Assembly: GCA_963707015.1 (NCBI GenBank)
Contig: CAVPOO010000003.1
Coordinates: 1-61,825 of the forward strand
Origin: CAVPOO01 sp963707015
GTDB taxonomy: Bacteria > Pseudomonadota > Gammaproteobacteria > Thiohalobacterales > Thiohalobacteraceae
Length of the DNA stretch: 61,825 bases
Direction of reading: 5' to 3'
Shown here: one piece after another, positions 26,970 through 37,351 of the stretch
Numbering within the stretch: position 1 is the first letter of the stretch
Layout: each line of letters opens with the position of its first letter
Program-made: the position numbers and the translations under genes
Notes under the pieces: model-generated
What the model was told of the DNA's origin: nothing
The model's input: the letters and a program-made list of their open reading frames with translations, nothing else
Database searches by the model: none

Positions 26970-28406
26970 TTACTCCCCCGCTTCCAGCGCCTTAATCCCT
27001 TTGATTATCTCAGTCGTCGAACAACCATCCTGATAGTCCAGCACCCTGACATGGCCCCCATTAGCCCTGACACACGCATGGCCGGCGATCTGTTCCGCAC
27101 GGTAGTCACCACCCTTAACAAGGACATCGGGCAGCACCTTGCAGACAAGCGCCTCGGGCGTGGCTTCCGCAAAAGACACCACCCAGTCGACACTCTCAAG
27201 CGCGGCCAGTACGGTCATACGCCGATCGAGTGGATTCACCGGCCGACCGTCACCTTTCAACCGCCGGACAGAGGCATCGTCATTCACAGCGACAATGAGC
27301 CGATCCCCCAACCGGCGGGCCTGGGCAAGATAGCTGACATGGCCGGCATGCAGGATGTCGAAGCAGCCATTGGTCATGACGATGCGCTCGCCCTGCGCTC
27401 GGGCCTCGGCAACCGCGAGCAGCAATTGTTCCTGTGTCAATACGCCGTAACCGGGCTCTCCGGCTGCCACCAAGGCCCGGTGAAGTTCCGGCAGGCTGAC
27501 AGTTGCCGCGCCCAGTTTCGCAACGACCACGCCGGCGGCAATATTGGCGAGCGCCATCGCCATCTCGATATCGCAGCCTGCAGCGAGCGCAGATGCCAGC
27601 GTGCCGATAACGGTGTCGCCGGCACCCGTGACATCGAAGACTTCGCGCGCCTGCGCCGGCAGGTGAAGTTCAGCCCTGTGGGGGCGAAACAAGGTCATCC
27701 CCTGCTCGCCGCGGGTAATGAGCAAGCCGCCAAGCCCATGCTTCTCAATCAGGGCTGCCGCCTTCTGGCCCAGCATCTTGTCAGTCTCACAAGGCCCGAC
27801 CACGGCCTCAAATTCCGCCATATTCGGGGTGATAAGGGTTGCCCCCGCGTAGCGGGCATAGTCCGTATGCTTGGGATCGACCAGGACCGGCTTGCGCGCC
27901 GCACGGGCCCGTCGGATGAATTCCTCAGGATCGGCAAGAGTTCCCTTGCCATAGTCCGAGATCACGACGGTATCGCAGGCCGGCAATGCCTCCTCGAAGG
28001 CGGCCAACAGCGCAGCCGTCTCAGTCGCTTCAAAACCATCCTCGAAATCCAGCCGGATCAGTTGCTGATGGCGGCTGATGACACGCAGCTTTGTCACGGT
28101 CGATCGGGTGGATAATCGCTGGAACCGGCAGACGACACCTGCCGCCTCGAGCTGCCGTGTCAGAATCCCGGCCGCTTCATCATCGCCGGTAATGCCAATA
28201 ACAGTAGACCTCACACCCAGCGCAGCGGCGTTCAACGCGACGTTGCCGGCGCCGCCCGGGCGTTCCTCGACAGCCTTCACATGCACCACAGGAACAGGCG
28301 CCTCGGGAGAAATCCTCGAGGTGGCGCCATACCAGTAGCGATCCAGCATGACATCGCCTATAACCAGCAAGCGGGTCGTATCAAACGGTGGAATCTGAAC
28401 TTTCAT
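26970..28406 (-). CDS. hldE: bifunctional heptose 7-phosphate kinase / heptose 1-phosphate adenylyltransferase
   Basis: This enzyme makes ADP-D-glycero-manno-heptose for the LPS core. At 478 aa it matches the fused form of the family (about 475). Residues 1-320 are a ribokinase-type kinase: LVIGDVMLDRYWYG near residue 13, RPGGAGNVALNAA near residue 47 and the catalytic DVTGAGDTVIG near residue 265. Residues 345-478 are a cytidylyltransferase-like domain with TNGCFDILHAGHVSYL (HxGH). The ATG at 28406 gives MKVQIPPFDTTRLLVIGD; the upstream frame is spurious. lpxL is divergent 120 bp away, and a heptamer array follows the stop. Confidence 0.97.
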   Translation of the reverse strand: MKVQIPPFDTTRLLVIGDVMLDRYWYGATSRISPEAPVPVVHVKAVEERPGGAGNVALNAAALGVRSTVIGITGDDEAAGILTRQLEAAGVVCRFQRLSTRSTVTKLRVISRHQQLIRLDFEDGFEATETAALLAAFEEALPACDTVVISDYGKGTLADPEEFIRRARAARKPVLVDPKHTDYARYAGATLITPNMAEFEAVVGPCETDKMLGQKAAALIEKHGLGGLLITRGEQGMTLFRPHRAELHLPAQAREVFDVTGAGDTVIGTLASALAAGCDIEMAMALANIAAGVVVAKLGAATVSLPELHRALVAAGEPGYGVLTQEQLLLAVAEARAQGERIVMTNGCFDILHAGHVSYLAQARRLGDRLIVAVNDDASVRRLKGDGRPVNPLDRRMTVLAALESVDWVVSFAEATPEALVCKVLPDVLVKGGDYRAEQIAGHACVRANGGHVRVLDYQDGCSTTEIIKGIKALEAGE

Positions 28407-28525
28407 GCGCCATCGGTCTGGGGGACAGACGTCAGGCATCATACCATAGGGCCGGTGCGGCCTTGAGGTCCCCTTCACCCCTCTTACGGAAGCGATTAGA
28501 ATCGGCTAAGCCATCTGGCTTTCCC

Positions 28526-29449
28526 ATGCACAGTACCGAAACGCCTCGACTCGCGACCCTTGTCCATCCGCGTCAGTGGCCCGTCTGGCTCGGCGTCGGT
28601 CTCGGCCGGATTGCGGCCCGGTTTCCCTATGCCTGGCAGATGGCCTGTGGCCGCCTGATTGGCCACCTTGCGCTGCACCTGATGCCCCACCGACGACACG
28701 TCGCCCGGGTCAATCTGTCGCTCTGCTTCCCGGAGCTGAGCGACGGGGAACGCCTCCAGCTGTTACGCGATCACTTCGGCTCGCTGGGCATGGGGCTGGT
28801 CGAAACGGCCATGGCCTGGTGGGCACCGGAACACCGGCTGCGTTCACTGGCCCGGATACAGGGCCTCGAACACCTGCAGAATGCGCTGCGAGGGGGCCGT
28901 GGCGTTATCCTCCTCAGTGCCCACTTCACAACACTCGAACTCGGGGGACGCCTGCTCGCCATGCAGGTACCCTTTCATGTGCTCTACCGACAACACAAGA
29001 ATCCACTGTTCGAATACATTATGAAACAGCGTCGCAGGATGCACTTCGAGCGCGCCATACCACGCGGTGACATGCGCAGCCTGCTGCTCAGCCTCAAGGA
29101 CAACATGCCGGTCTGGTACGCACCGGACCAGAATTATGGCCGCGAACAAAGCCTGTTTGTGCCCTTCTTCGGCATTCCGGCCGCCACCATCACGGCCACG
29201 GCGCGCGTCGCACGGGCCAGTGGCGCCGCGGTGGTACCCTTTTTTCCGAAACGCCTGCCCGATAATGGCGGTTATCTGTTAAGGCTATATCCGGCGCTGA
29301 GCGATTTTCCCTCGGGCGATGACTCAGCGGATGCACGCCGGATCAACGCCGTTATTGAACGGGCCATACGCGAGATGCCGGCACAGTATCTTTGGGCTCA
29401 CCGCCGCTTCAAGACGCGACCGCCGGGCGAGCCGGATGTCTATGCCTGA
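28526..29449 (+). CDS. lpxL: lipid A biosynthesis lauroyl-type acyltransferase
   Basis: An inner-membrane LpxL/HtrB-family acyltransferase that adds a secondary acyl chain to Kdo2-lipid IVA. The 307-aa protein has a weak N-terminal membrane region, ARVNLSLCFPELSD near residue 62, the catalytic HFTTLE (HxxxxE) near residue 135, and the conserved MPVWYAPDQNYG and FFGIPAATITATARVAR blocks near 195-225. The ATG at 28526 (MHSTETPRLA) is used; the open frame continues 46 codons upstream into the hldE promoter region. The GT9 gene downstream overlaps its last codons, so the two are translationally coupled. Confidence 0.93.
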   Translation: MHSTETPRLATLVHPRQWPVWLGVGLGRIAARFPYAWQMACGRLIGHLALHLMPHRRHVARVNLSLCFPELSDGERLQLLRDHFGSLGMGLVETAMAWWAPEHRLRSLARIQGLEHLQNALRGGRGVILLSAHFTTLELGGRLLAMQVPFHVLYRQHKNPLFEYIMKQRRRMHFERAIPRGDMRSLLLSLKDNMPVWYAPDQNYGREQSLFVPFFGIPAATITATARVARASGAAVVPFFPKRLPDNGGYLLRLYPALSDFPSGDDSADARRINAVIERAIREMPAQYLWAHRRFKTRPPGEPDVYA

Positions 29450-30359
29450 TCAAAGGCCTGTCCGGCGTATCCTGTTTATTACGCTCAGCAACATTGGCGA
29501 CGCCATCATGACCACCCCGGCGTTGCAGCTTGTTCATGAGGCCTTTCCTGCCGCCCGCGTGGACATTGTCTGCGATCCGCGCTCGCATGACATCTTCACG
29601 CACTGCCCGTTTCGCGGGGAGCTTATCCTCAAACATAAGCGGCGTGGCTGGCGTGGCACACTGCAGCTGATACGCAGGCTGCGCCAAGACGTCTATGATC
29701 TCATCGTTGATCTGCGCACCGACGGACTCGCCTGGCTGCTTCGCGCCAGGCGCCGCCTGACCAAATGTAAAGCCACAGCGAGTGGGCCACACGCCGTCCA
29801 GCAGCACGCCGCGGTCGTCGCGCCGCTTGCCGGCGCCAGGCTGCCAGGTACACGCCTGTGGCTCGACGATGCCGCGCGTGACAAGGCCCGGCACTGGATG
29901 AATACACTGCGCGCCGATGACGTGCTCGCTGTCGCGCCCGGCGCCAACTGGCCAGCCAAGAGGTGGCCACCGGAGCGGTTTGGCGAACTCGCCGATCGGG
30001 TCGCCGATCTGGTCGACGGCTGTGTGCTGGTGGGAAATGCTGAGGACCGGCCCTTGTGCGCGGAGCTCGCCGCCCGCTTGAAACCGCCGAGCCTGAACCT
30101 GTGCGGGAAGACCAGTCTGCTGGAGGCGGGTGCAGTGCTCGAGCTCTGTGCGGCTTTTGTCGGCAACGATTCCGGACTCGGCCACCTGGCCGCCGCCGTG
30201 GGAACCCGGACCCTGACGGTCTTCGGGCCGGGGGACCCGGCACGCTATCATCCCTGGGGGCCACAGAGCGTGTGGGTGGCCAGTGCCGACCAGCAGATCG
30301 CCAACCTGGCGTCGGGACCCGCCATCCGGGCGCTGCGGCAGCTTCTGGCGTCGAACTGA
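29442..30359 (+). CDS. glycosyltransferase family 9 (heptosyltransferase-type)
   Basis: A 305-aa ADP-heptose:LPS heptosyltransferase-like protein that probably adds a core sugar on the cytoplasmic face. It begins RRILFITLSNIGDAIMTTPAL, the typical GT9 N-terminus with the nucleotide-sugar loop. APGANWPAKRWPPERFGEL near residue 165 and FVGNDSGLGHLAAAVGTRTLTVFGP near residue 245 are the C-domain donor-site motifs (NDSGxxH). The ATG at 29442 overlaps the lpxL stop; an ATG two codons upstream is also possible. Which heptose it adds cannot be told from sequence. A GT4 gene follows after 6 bp. Confidence 0.88.
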   Translation: MPDQRPVRRILFITLSNIGDAIMTTPALQLVHEAFPAARVDIVCDPRSHDIFTHCPFRGELILKHKRRGWRGTLQLIRRLRQDVYDLIVDLRTDGLAWLLRARRRLTKCKATASGPHAVQQHAAVVAPLAGARLPGTRLWLDDAARDKARHWMNTLRADDVLAVAPGANWPAKRWPPERFGELADRVADLVDGCVLVGNAEDRPLCAELAARLKPPSLNLCGKTSLLEAGAVLELCAAFVGNDSGLGHLAAAVGTRTLTVFGPGDPARYHPWGPQSVWVASADQQIANLASGPAIRALRQLLASN

Positions 30360-30365
30360 CGAACC

Positions 30366-31434
30366 GTGGTCAGGACTCTGCACATCATCGGCAGCCGGGG
30401 CTCAGGTGGAGCCGAACGCTTCTTCGCCCGTCTGACCACTGCACTTGCCGACACCGGCAACCCGGTACTGGCGGTTACACGACCTGGCGTGCAGCTGCAA
30501 GGCGAACTCGGGGGAAAAGTGGAGCACCGAACGATCCCGATGCGCAATGTCTGGGATCTCATCTCAGTCTGGCAGATCAGACGCGTCATCGCCGACTGGC
30601 GGCCTGATATCGTGCAGACCTACATGGGACGTGCGACGCGTCTCACACATCTGCGCGAGCGATCCGGACCACTGCATATCGCACGGCTGGGCGGCTACTA
30701 TCCGGTCCGGCAGTATCGACATGCAGACGCCTGGATCACCAATACCCGCAGCATAGCCGAGTACCTGATTGGCGAAGGCTTGCCTGCCAGGCGTGTGTTC
30801 CAGATTCCGAACTTCGTCAACACGCCAACGGCCGCGAGCGAGCCAGAATGCGAGCGGCTGCGCCTGGCCCTGGGCATCCCCGAACAGGCCCGTGTCATCC
30901 TCGGAATTGGCCGGCTGCATGCGAGCAAGGGTTTCACGGATCTGCTCAAGGCCTTCTCGATGCTGCCGGCGGTAGTTAGCCGGCGGCCGGTGTTTCTCAT
31001 CATCGTCGGCGCAGGCCCCCTGGAAAGAACGCTGCAACGCGAGGCCGAAACGCTCGGGCTTGAAGGGCGTGTCCGATGGACCGGATGGCAGGCGGAACCG
31101 GCTCCTTATTACCGGCTTGCCGACCTGATGGTCTGCCCGTCACGCCACGAACCTTACGGCAATGTGATCCTGGAGGCCTGGTCGCATGAAACAGCCGTGC
31201 TGGCGACCGAGACTGCGGGCGGCAGGGAGTTGCTCGCTTCCGGTGAGAATGGCTGGCTCGTTCCCTGTGAGAACCGGGAGCGGCTGGCGAGCGCAATCAC
31301 GACACTGCTCGAGGATGATGGTCTGCGAGCTAAGCTGGCCGGGGGCGGAAGACAGACACTCCAGGCACGGTTCAGCAAACACACCATCGTGAAGGCTTAT
31401 CTTGATCTTTATGAAAAGCTGTTGGAAGAACAGC

Positions 31435-31451
<17 letters not shown>
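30366..31451 (+). CDS. GT4 family glycosyltransferase
   Basis: A 361-aa GT-B glycosyltransferase. The N-domain has GSRGSGGAERFFARL near residue 9; the C-domain has ILGIGRLHASKGFTDLLKAF near residue 178 and the donor-site ExxxxE block RHEPYGNVILEAW near residue 262. It likely builds the LPS core or a surface glycan together with the GT9 gene just upstream. The GTG at 30366 (MVRTLHIIGSRG) is the start. The last residues (EEQRRSEG) and the TGA are formed by the first units of a heptamer array, so the original C-terminus may have been changed by the repeat. Confidence 0.9.
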
Positions 31452-31513
<62 letters not shown>

Positions 31514-31585
31514 TAAGCGCGATGACTTGCGGCACGACCAGGTTTCTCGTTCCGTCTTCCCACGTACCAGCGTTATGACGTGCCG

Positions 31586-32575
31586 TCAAATCATTCCATC
31601 TGCCTGCAATCGTTGCAGCACCTGCGCCGGCGTAAGGTCGGACAGGCAGCGATGCCGCCTTTCCGGTGGGCAGACCCGCAGGTGACAGGGACTGCAGGGA
31701 ACCGCGTGGGTCAGGACCCGCTGCGCCTGACCGACAGCGTGACTGCGTCGCCAGTCCGTCGGGCCGAACAGCGCGTATACCGGAATGCCTGCCGTGGCAA
31801 ACACATGCATGGGGCCGGAATCCGTTGTCACGGCAAACCGCGCGTAGCGCGCCAACACACTGAGCTGCGGTATGGAAAAACGGCAGCTGGCATCAATACC
31901 ACCACCGGCCGCCAGGCGCGCATTCAGCACCGCGTCCTGCTTACCGCCAATCCACAGGCTCTCGAGTCCCCTGCCATGCAGTTCGTCCGCCAGCGCGCGC
32001 ACGTGCGTGTCCTCCCAACGCTTGGATGGCCAGCCGGCGCTCGAGCCCGCATGCATGAGTACAAACGCCCTGTCGGCCAGGCGATGCTCGCGCAGCCAGG
32101 CCTGTACCTGCGCCTCGTCAGTGACCGAAACACTGAGCTGAGGGCGCGGCTCAGCCGGAGCGATACCGGCAATCTCGAGCAGGTGCGCGAGACGCGTAAA
32201 GATGTGTCCGCTGCGATCGTCATCGCGCACGGTCTGTGAATAGATGCGCGGCGAACCCAGACCGACGCGCTGCGGCGCGCCACTCAGGACGCTGAACAGG
32301 GCGCTGCGCTGCGATCCCTGCAGGTCATAGATGATGTCAAACCGCTGCTGTCTCAGCCACCGCAGCGCCGCGAACATGGGCCGCAGCCCTTTGCGCGGGA
32401 AGGCGGCTACCTGAAGATGCGGATGCGCAGAAAACAGCCCCGTGTAATCCGGCGCCGTCAACAGCCATACGGCCGCACCCCTGTGGTGGCGCAAGATCTG
32501 CTCGATATGCGGTGTGGCGATGATCACATCGCCCAGGGCACCAAGCTTGATGATCAGAATCTTTGCTGCACTCAT
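31586..32575 (-). CDS. glycosyltransferase family 9 protein
   Basis: A 329-aa heptosyltransferase-type enzyme. The N-terminus KILIIKLGALGDVIIATP is the classical GT9 start; MHAGSSAGWPSKRWEDTHVRAL lies near residue 178 and VTTDSGPMHVFATAGIPVYALFGPTDWRR near residue 255 forms the donor site. The C-terminal Cys cluster (PCSPCHLRVCPPERRHRCL) is usual in this subgroup. The ATG at 32575 overlaps the O-antigen ligase stop in an ATGA arrangement, so translation is coupled; the 67 codons upstream are a shadow of the ligase. It is the last gene of a minus-strand surface-glycan operon. Confidence 0.9.
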   Translation of the reverse strand: MSAAKILIIKLGALGDVIIATPHIEQILRHHRGAAVWLLTAPDYTGLFSAHPHLQVAAFPRKGLRPMFAALRWLRQQRFDIIYDLQGSQRSALFSVLSGAPQRVGLGSPRIYSQTVRDDDRSGHIFTRLAHLLEIAGIAPAEPRPQLSVSVTDEAQVQAWLREHRLADRAFVLMHAGSSAGWPSKRWEDTHVRALADELHGRGLESLWIGGKQDAVLNARLAAGGGIDASCRFSIPQLSVLARYARFAVTTDSGPMHVFATAGIPVYALFGPTDWRRSHAVGQAQRVLTHAVPCSPCHLRVCPPERRHRCLSDLTPAQVLQRLQADGMI

Positions 32576-33778
32576 CTGGAAACCGGGGTGCCAGCAGGCT
32601 TGCTCCGTTGGTAGAGTGCATACAGGGCCGCGAGCAGCACGAACAGGTAGAGACTGAACGGATTCGAGCCATAGGAAAAACTGAAAAGTGCTGCCGCCAC
32701 GATGGCGGCAGCCGATGAGAGCAGCACCCCGGCATGCGCCCCCGCCCCGCGCGGCAGGCGCCGGTACGCCACCCACCCCGCCGCAAACAGCACTGCCAGC
32801 AGCCCGAGCAGCAGTGCCATGCCAATCAAGCCCGTCTCGTACCAGGCATCCAGCGCAAAATTATGCAGATGCCGCACGTGCTGGCCCGGCGCTGTCTCCA
32901 TGATCTGCTCGGTGTCGCGGGCATTACCCATACCGACACCCAGCCACGTATTCGCCGGCCCATGCTGCAATGCCTGCTTCCACAATGACAAACGGTGGCT
33001 GGTGAACTGATCAAGCCGTTGCGCCCAACCCGAACTTCCGCTCGACGCATCCGGTTCCAACTGGCGAAGCAAGCGCTCGCCACCCAGCGCGAAGGCCAGC
33101 ACACCGGCCAGCACCGCAACCCCGGCAATTTCATACCATCGGCGCCGCAGCAACTGTCAGCAGATAGACGCTGGCGGCAACCAGCAGCCCGAACAAGGCC
33201 GCGCGTCCTCCGGATACCAGGACATAGAAGGTTACCAGGCCGAGGACCAGCACCGCGGCGAAACGCCTGATGGCCAGGGGCCTGCCGGAATGACAGATCA
33301 CAAAGAACAGGATCGGCACCAGAAAGGGCAGATTGTCTTCCCTGAGCTGCAGCTCGGGAATAAACGTCTCTTGCGAAATCAGATAGCCCAGCTGCAGGTA
33401 AAGCACCGCGATCAGAAGGCAGGCCGCAATCGCAACCGTCTTCATTAACTCGCTCATGCGCTGCGTAGACGACTGCAGAACCATCAACGTAAAGAAGAAT
33501 GCCATGCTGTGGCTGAAAAACGCCATGAGCTTGCGCAGTGCGCGCTCGCTGTCCTGCGCGCCCAAGGCACCCGCTGTCATACTCAGCAGCAACAGGCCAT
33601 AGAGAAGCAGAATGCTGCGACTGACAACCACCGGCGTGCGAATCAGCGCCGCCAGTCCCCACAGGAAGTAGACGCCCGCGAGCACGTTGAAAAGGGCGCG
33701 ACCACCGACCTGGGCCAGTGGGAGCCAGGCGGGTAACAGCCAGCCATAGCGGAAAAATGCCTGACGGATCGGCTGCAC
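32572..33778 (-). pseudogene. waaL: O-antigen ligase-like protein, split by a frameshift
   Basis: Two overlapping frames together make one polytopic protein of about 400 aa, the usual size of WaaL-type ligases, which join O-antigen to the lipid A core in the periplasm. The first part (33778-33131, GTG start) has six or so membrane segments and ends abruptly in LTVAAAPMV. The second (33153-32572) continues LRRRWYEIAG, carries the large periplasmic loop (LDQFTSHRLSLWKQAL, LGVGMGNARD, HLHNFALDAWYETGLIG, with the conserved His) and two or more further membrane segments. A one-base shift near 33140 joins them. Decay, consensus error or programmed shifting are all possible. It starts 3 bp after the upstream GT9 stop. 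Confidence 0.82.
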
Positions 33779-33781
33779 GCG

Positions 33782-34777
33782 CTACCCTGTCATCCTTTCC
33801 AGGGCGCAAAGCACGTGTTCAACGGTAATGCCTGCCATGCCGGCACCCGGTTGGTCGGGCGTCACTGCATCGATGAAGATTGAGTGGGTCAGAGGCGCTG
33901 AGGCGCCAAAGAGACCCAGCGCGGGAGTTGATACGGCCGCAGCCACATTCAGGATACCGGTATCGTTGCCTATGTAATAATCACAGGCCTCCAGTAGCGC
34001 AGCGGTCTCATCAAGCGGTTGCCCGGTCGCCGCTTCCATGTGGATGCCCGGCGCATCGGCGCGCCCAATGATCTCTTCGGCCAGTCGCCGATCGTCAGGA
34101 CCGCCGGTGACGAACAGCCCCCGAAAACCCCGCGCGGCGAGCACCCTGGCAAGATGCGCAAAATTTTCGGCGCCCCACTGCTTGATCGACTCACTGGTCG
34201 CGATGCCCAGCGCCACCCACGGCTTCGGCACCAGTGACCACCGTTGTCGAACACGCTGTCGAGCGGATTGTGCAAGCACCAGCCGTGGTTCCGGCTCCAC
34301 CTGCCGCAGACCCTGTGCCACGCGAAAGGCATCTGCCTTGTCGACAGGTTGGAGCCTGCGCTGTTCGCGTGTCAGATAGACGGTCCGAGTCAGGAAACGC
34401 CGCTGCAATCCCGAACCATACCCTGTCCTTTCCGGGATGCCGGCCAGCCAGGCGCCAAAGGCGTAGCGGGCACTGTCATGCAGAATCCAGACCTGACGAA
34501 ACCGCCCATTGCGAAGCATGCCGCCCAGGCGCAACAGGCCCGCGAGACCGTCATGTCTTCCCGGCTTGCGCTCCACCCAGAGAACGCGCTCCACCGCCGG
34601 ATCGGCGATGAGCAGGCGGTCCGCCTGACTACGGGGTTTGCTCAAGACCGTCACCTTGCGCTCGGGCAACGAATTGGCAATCGCATGGATCAACGGCAGG
34701 TGCCAGATCATATCGCCAATACCCGGTAATGGCTGAATTACCAGAACACCCCCCTGTTCCTGATCACCGCCTGACAT
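33782..34777 (-). CDS. glycosyltransferase family 9 protein
   Basis: A 331-aa GT9 (heptosyltransferase-like) enzyme. VLVIQPLPGIGDMIWHLPLIHAI at the N-terminus, VALGIATSESIKQWGAENFAHLAR near residue 190, and DYYIGNDTGILNVAAAVSTPALGLFG near residue 270 are the family motifs. The core-sugar specificity is not readable. It is followed 3 bp later by the O-antigen ligase in the same operon. A large heptamer array (34793-35030) separates it from the upstream GT4 gene, lying between that gene's stop and this gene's start, so it could affect expression of both. Confidence 0.88.
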   Translation of the reverse strand: MSGGDQEQGGVLVIQPLPGIGDMIWHLPLIHAIANSLPERKVTVLSKPRSQADRLLIADPAVERVLWVERKPGRHDGLAGLLRLGGMLRNGRFRQVWILHDSARYAFGAWLAGIPERTGYGSGLQRRFLTRTVYLTREQRRLQPVDKADAFRVAQGLRQVEPEPRLVLAQSARQRVRQRWSLVPKPWVALGIATSESIKQWGAENFAHLARVLAARGFRGLFVTGGPDDRRLAEEIIGRADAPGIHMEAATGQPLDETAALLEACDYYIGNDTGILNVAAAVSTPALGLFGASAPLTHSIFIDAVTPDQPGAGMAGITVEHVLCALERMTG

Positions 34778-34792
34778 GCAGCACTAATCCCG

Positions 34793-35011
<219 letters not shown>

Positions 35012-35030
<19 letters not shown>

Positions 35031-36133
35031 TCCCCATACAGCGCCAGTGTCTCATCCAGCGTGCGCTGCAGCACAAAGGGCTGTTCATCTGAAACCGGTT
35101 GCGGGCGTTTCAGCAATGTCTCACAACAGGCGATCAATGCCTGCCGGTCACCGGGCTTCACACGCCCCTCCGGGAACAACCGCGCCAGCAGCTCGCCGAC
35201 ACCGCCATGGTCATAGCCGACGACCTGCACGCCCAGACTCAGTGCCTCGAGCACTGTACGCCCGAAGGACTCCGGTTTTCGCGACAGCGACAACACGAGA
35301 TTCGATGCGGCATAAATGTTGCGCACATCCATACGGTAACCCGTCAGGGTGATGTGCTCCTGTACGCCATGCCTCTCGACGGCCCTGTACAGCCGATCGG
35401 CATATGCGCGATGCCGCGAGTCCTCGGCGCCAACGATCAAGCCATGGACCGGGAGGCCACGCTCCACCAGGGCGGCGATCAGCGCGACGAACGCCCCGTG
35501 GCCCTTCAGCGGCGACAGCCGGCCCGGAAGCGTCAGCACATAGCGATCCAGCAGGTAGGGGTGTTCGCCAAACCAGCGTTCCAGCCAGGACCCAGGCGGC
35601 CGGTAGCCATAAGGAAACACCGCCGGATCGATGCCCCGATAGATTGTTACCACCCTGTTGCTGTCAAGCGTCGGGTAGTTGGTTTCCAGATAGTGTCGCG
35701 CCGACTCAGAGACCGCGATCACCCGCTCGCCCCGCGTCATCACTGCGCTGTAACGGTTCACCGAATAAAGTCCATGCACCGTGGTGACAAATCGTGGGCG
35801 CTGGTCAGGCTTCATGCCGCGCCATGCCAGATAGGCCAGCCAGGCCGGCATACGTGATCGGGCATGCACGATATCGACATTCTGCTCCCGGAAAAAGCGT
35901 CGCAGTGGCCGCACCAGCCGCAGACTGAGCAGTGATTTCCTGTCCACCGGCCAGTCGAAGTGTTCAGTACCATGCGCCCTGAGACGGGCAAGCAGCTGAC
36001 CACCGGCTGACATCACCAGAGACCGGTGTCCGCAGCGGACCAGTTCGGCAGCGACCTCAAGGGTGCCGCGCTCCACGCCGCCGGACTCCAGCGCCGGCAG
36101 CATCTGCAGTACGGTCAGCGATCGCCCGGCCAT
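35012..36133 (-). CDS. GT4 family glycosyltransferase
   Basis: A 373-aa GT-B glycosyltransferase. The N-domain starts LTVLQMLPALESGGVERGTLEVA; the inter-domain region has VTTVHGLYSVNRYSAVM near residue 115; the C-domain has LTLPGRLSPLKGHGAFVALI near residue 205 and SRKPESFGRTVLEALSLG (ExxxxE donor site) near residue 290. This resembles the group found next to ELM1-type proteins and heptosyltransferases in LPS clusters. Its start overlaps the end of the ELM1-like gene by 19 bp. The last residues (YGEIGSQN) lie at the edge of a heptamer array, which may have trimmed the C-terminus. Confidence 0.9.
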
Positions 36134-37116
36134 CGCTTCAGAATCTCGCGTGCGCAGCGCAGGGCTTCGTTCAGGTTTGCAGCGGGTGCCGGCAGTGGCT
36201 TGCCTGCCCGCCAGTCCCGGCAGGTTGTCACCTGGCCCGCGGCGATCAAGGCGTCGACGCCAAGGGTAATACGGTTACTGCCGTGTCGCGACAGTGTGAT
36301 CAGGCCGACCGCCGCGCCAGCACTCAGGGCCTCGTAGAGCATCGACACGCTGTCTTCTGTTACCCAGACCACGGGGGTGATCGCCAGTTGCGCGGGCAGC
36401 CATCCGTCATCCGATTCGTGCCATCCAACGATGCTGGTTCCGCGGCCCGGCCTCGGTCCTCCTCCCTCTCTGACAAAGGGCGGGACAGCGTCCCGCAGCA
36501 GAAGGGAGGCGAGTTCTTCGCGCAGCGTCTCGATGAAACCGGCGGGTGTGCGGCCCGAGGTTGCGACTGTCCACTGCCGGTCCGGATCGTGCCCGACCAG
36601 TGACGCGATCTGTTCGACGACCTGCCGGTCTGTCCAGTCGAAGTGGCGGGAAGGCCCCCCGATCAGTACCAGTCCCAATGATGGGTCCTTTGTGCAGGCC
36701 GCATACTGGCGGCTCAGCACACCCTGCGTCACCAGGACGTTTTCCCGCCGGCCCGGCCGATCGTGACCGGGAACGACGCACAGATCAAAGCACCGCATGG
36801 GCAGACTCGGTTTCATCAATACGACAACGCGTCCGCCACGTGCGCGACGGGCGGCCAACATGGACACATGAGTACGGTGACCGGCGCCGATAATCAGGTC
36901 CGGATCGGGGAGGCCTGCGCCCGGTTGAAATCGGCACCTCACCCAGTTCATGACCGCTCCTTGCATCGCCAGGGGGGAGAGGCAATGTATTTCAGCAGGA
37001 TGCAGCGTTGCAAGCGCCTCGAGCAGGCCCGCAGACTGATTGTCATGGCCCGCCTTGCCGTCACGAAACCGCCAAACGACGAGTGGCGATTTCTGGTTGT
37101 GGATCCCGGCGTTCAG
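36115..37116 (-). pseudogene. ELM1/GtrOC1-family protein, frameshifted
   Basis: From 36966 down, a 283-aa frame matches the main part of the mitochondrial-fission-ELM1-like family: DLIIGAGHRTHVSMLAARR, VLMKPSLPM, LVLIGGPSRHFDWTD, VTEDSVSMLYEALSAGA. The missing N-terminus is in another frame directly upstream (about 37096-36960), where VVWRFRDGKAGHDNQSAGLLEAL is the typical family start. That frame ends in a stop just after CLSPWRCKERS. A single-base change near 36960-36980, which includes a CCCCC run, would join them to about 320 aa, the normal length. No ATG is present for the N-terminal part; a CTG overlapping the upstream TGA is the best candidate. These proteins are thought to be sugar transferases in LPS clusters. 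Confidence 0.72.
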
Positions 37117-37331
37117 TCCTTCAGCACGTAATCAGCGCCACAATAGGGGCATTTGGCCTTGCCGGTCTCTTCGATTGGCAGATAGACCCGCGGGTGTGAG
37201 TTCCACAGGCTCATCCCATCCAGCGGACAATGCAAGGGCAGAACCGCCCGGTTAACCTCATAGCGGTTCTCGGCATTGGGTTCGATGTATTTCGCGGAAC
37301 CGGCCTCAGCTGCGGTATTGGGGTTGGGCAT
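37113..37331 (-). CDS. zinc-finger domain protein (CHCC type)
   Basis: A 72-aa protein of the zf-CHCC/NDUFS6-like type. The zinc ligands are visible in order: HCPLDG (Cys), NSHPRVYLPI (His), and CPYCGADY (CxxC) close to the C-terminus. Bacterial members are small and of unknown role, and often lie next to ilvE and LPS core genes in gammaproteobacteria, as here. The ATG at 37331 (MPNPNTAAEAG) is the only good start. The stop overlaps the probable start of the ELM1-like gene, so they are probably translated together. The ilvE gene upstream is separated by a heptamer array. Confidence 0.88.
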   Translation of the reverse strand: MPNPNTAAEAGSAKYIEPNAENRYEVNRAVLPLHCPLDGMSLWNSHPRVYLPIEETGKAKCPYCGADYVLKD

Positions 37332-37351
37332 GATGTTGACCTCGAACGGTT

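Noticed and set aside
32826..33809. 327-aa ORF across the O-antigen ligase
   Set aside because: A different frame from both halves of the ligase and not hydrophobic as a ligase must be; treated as a shadow.
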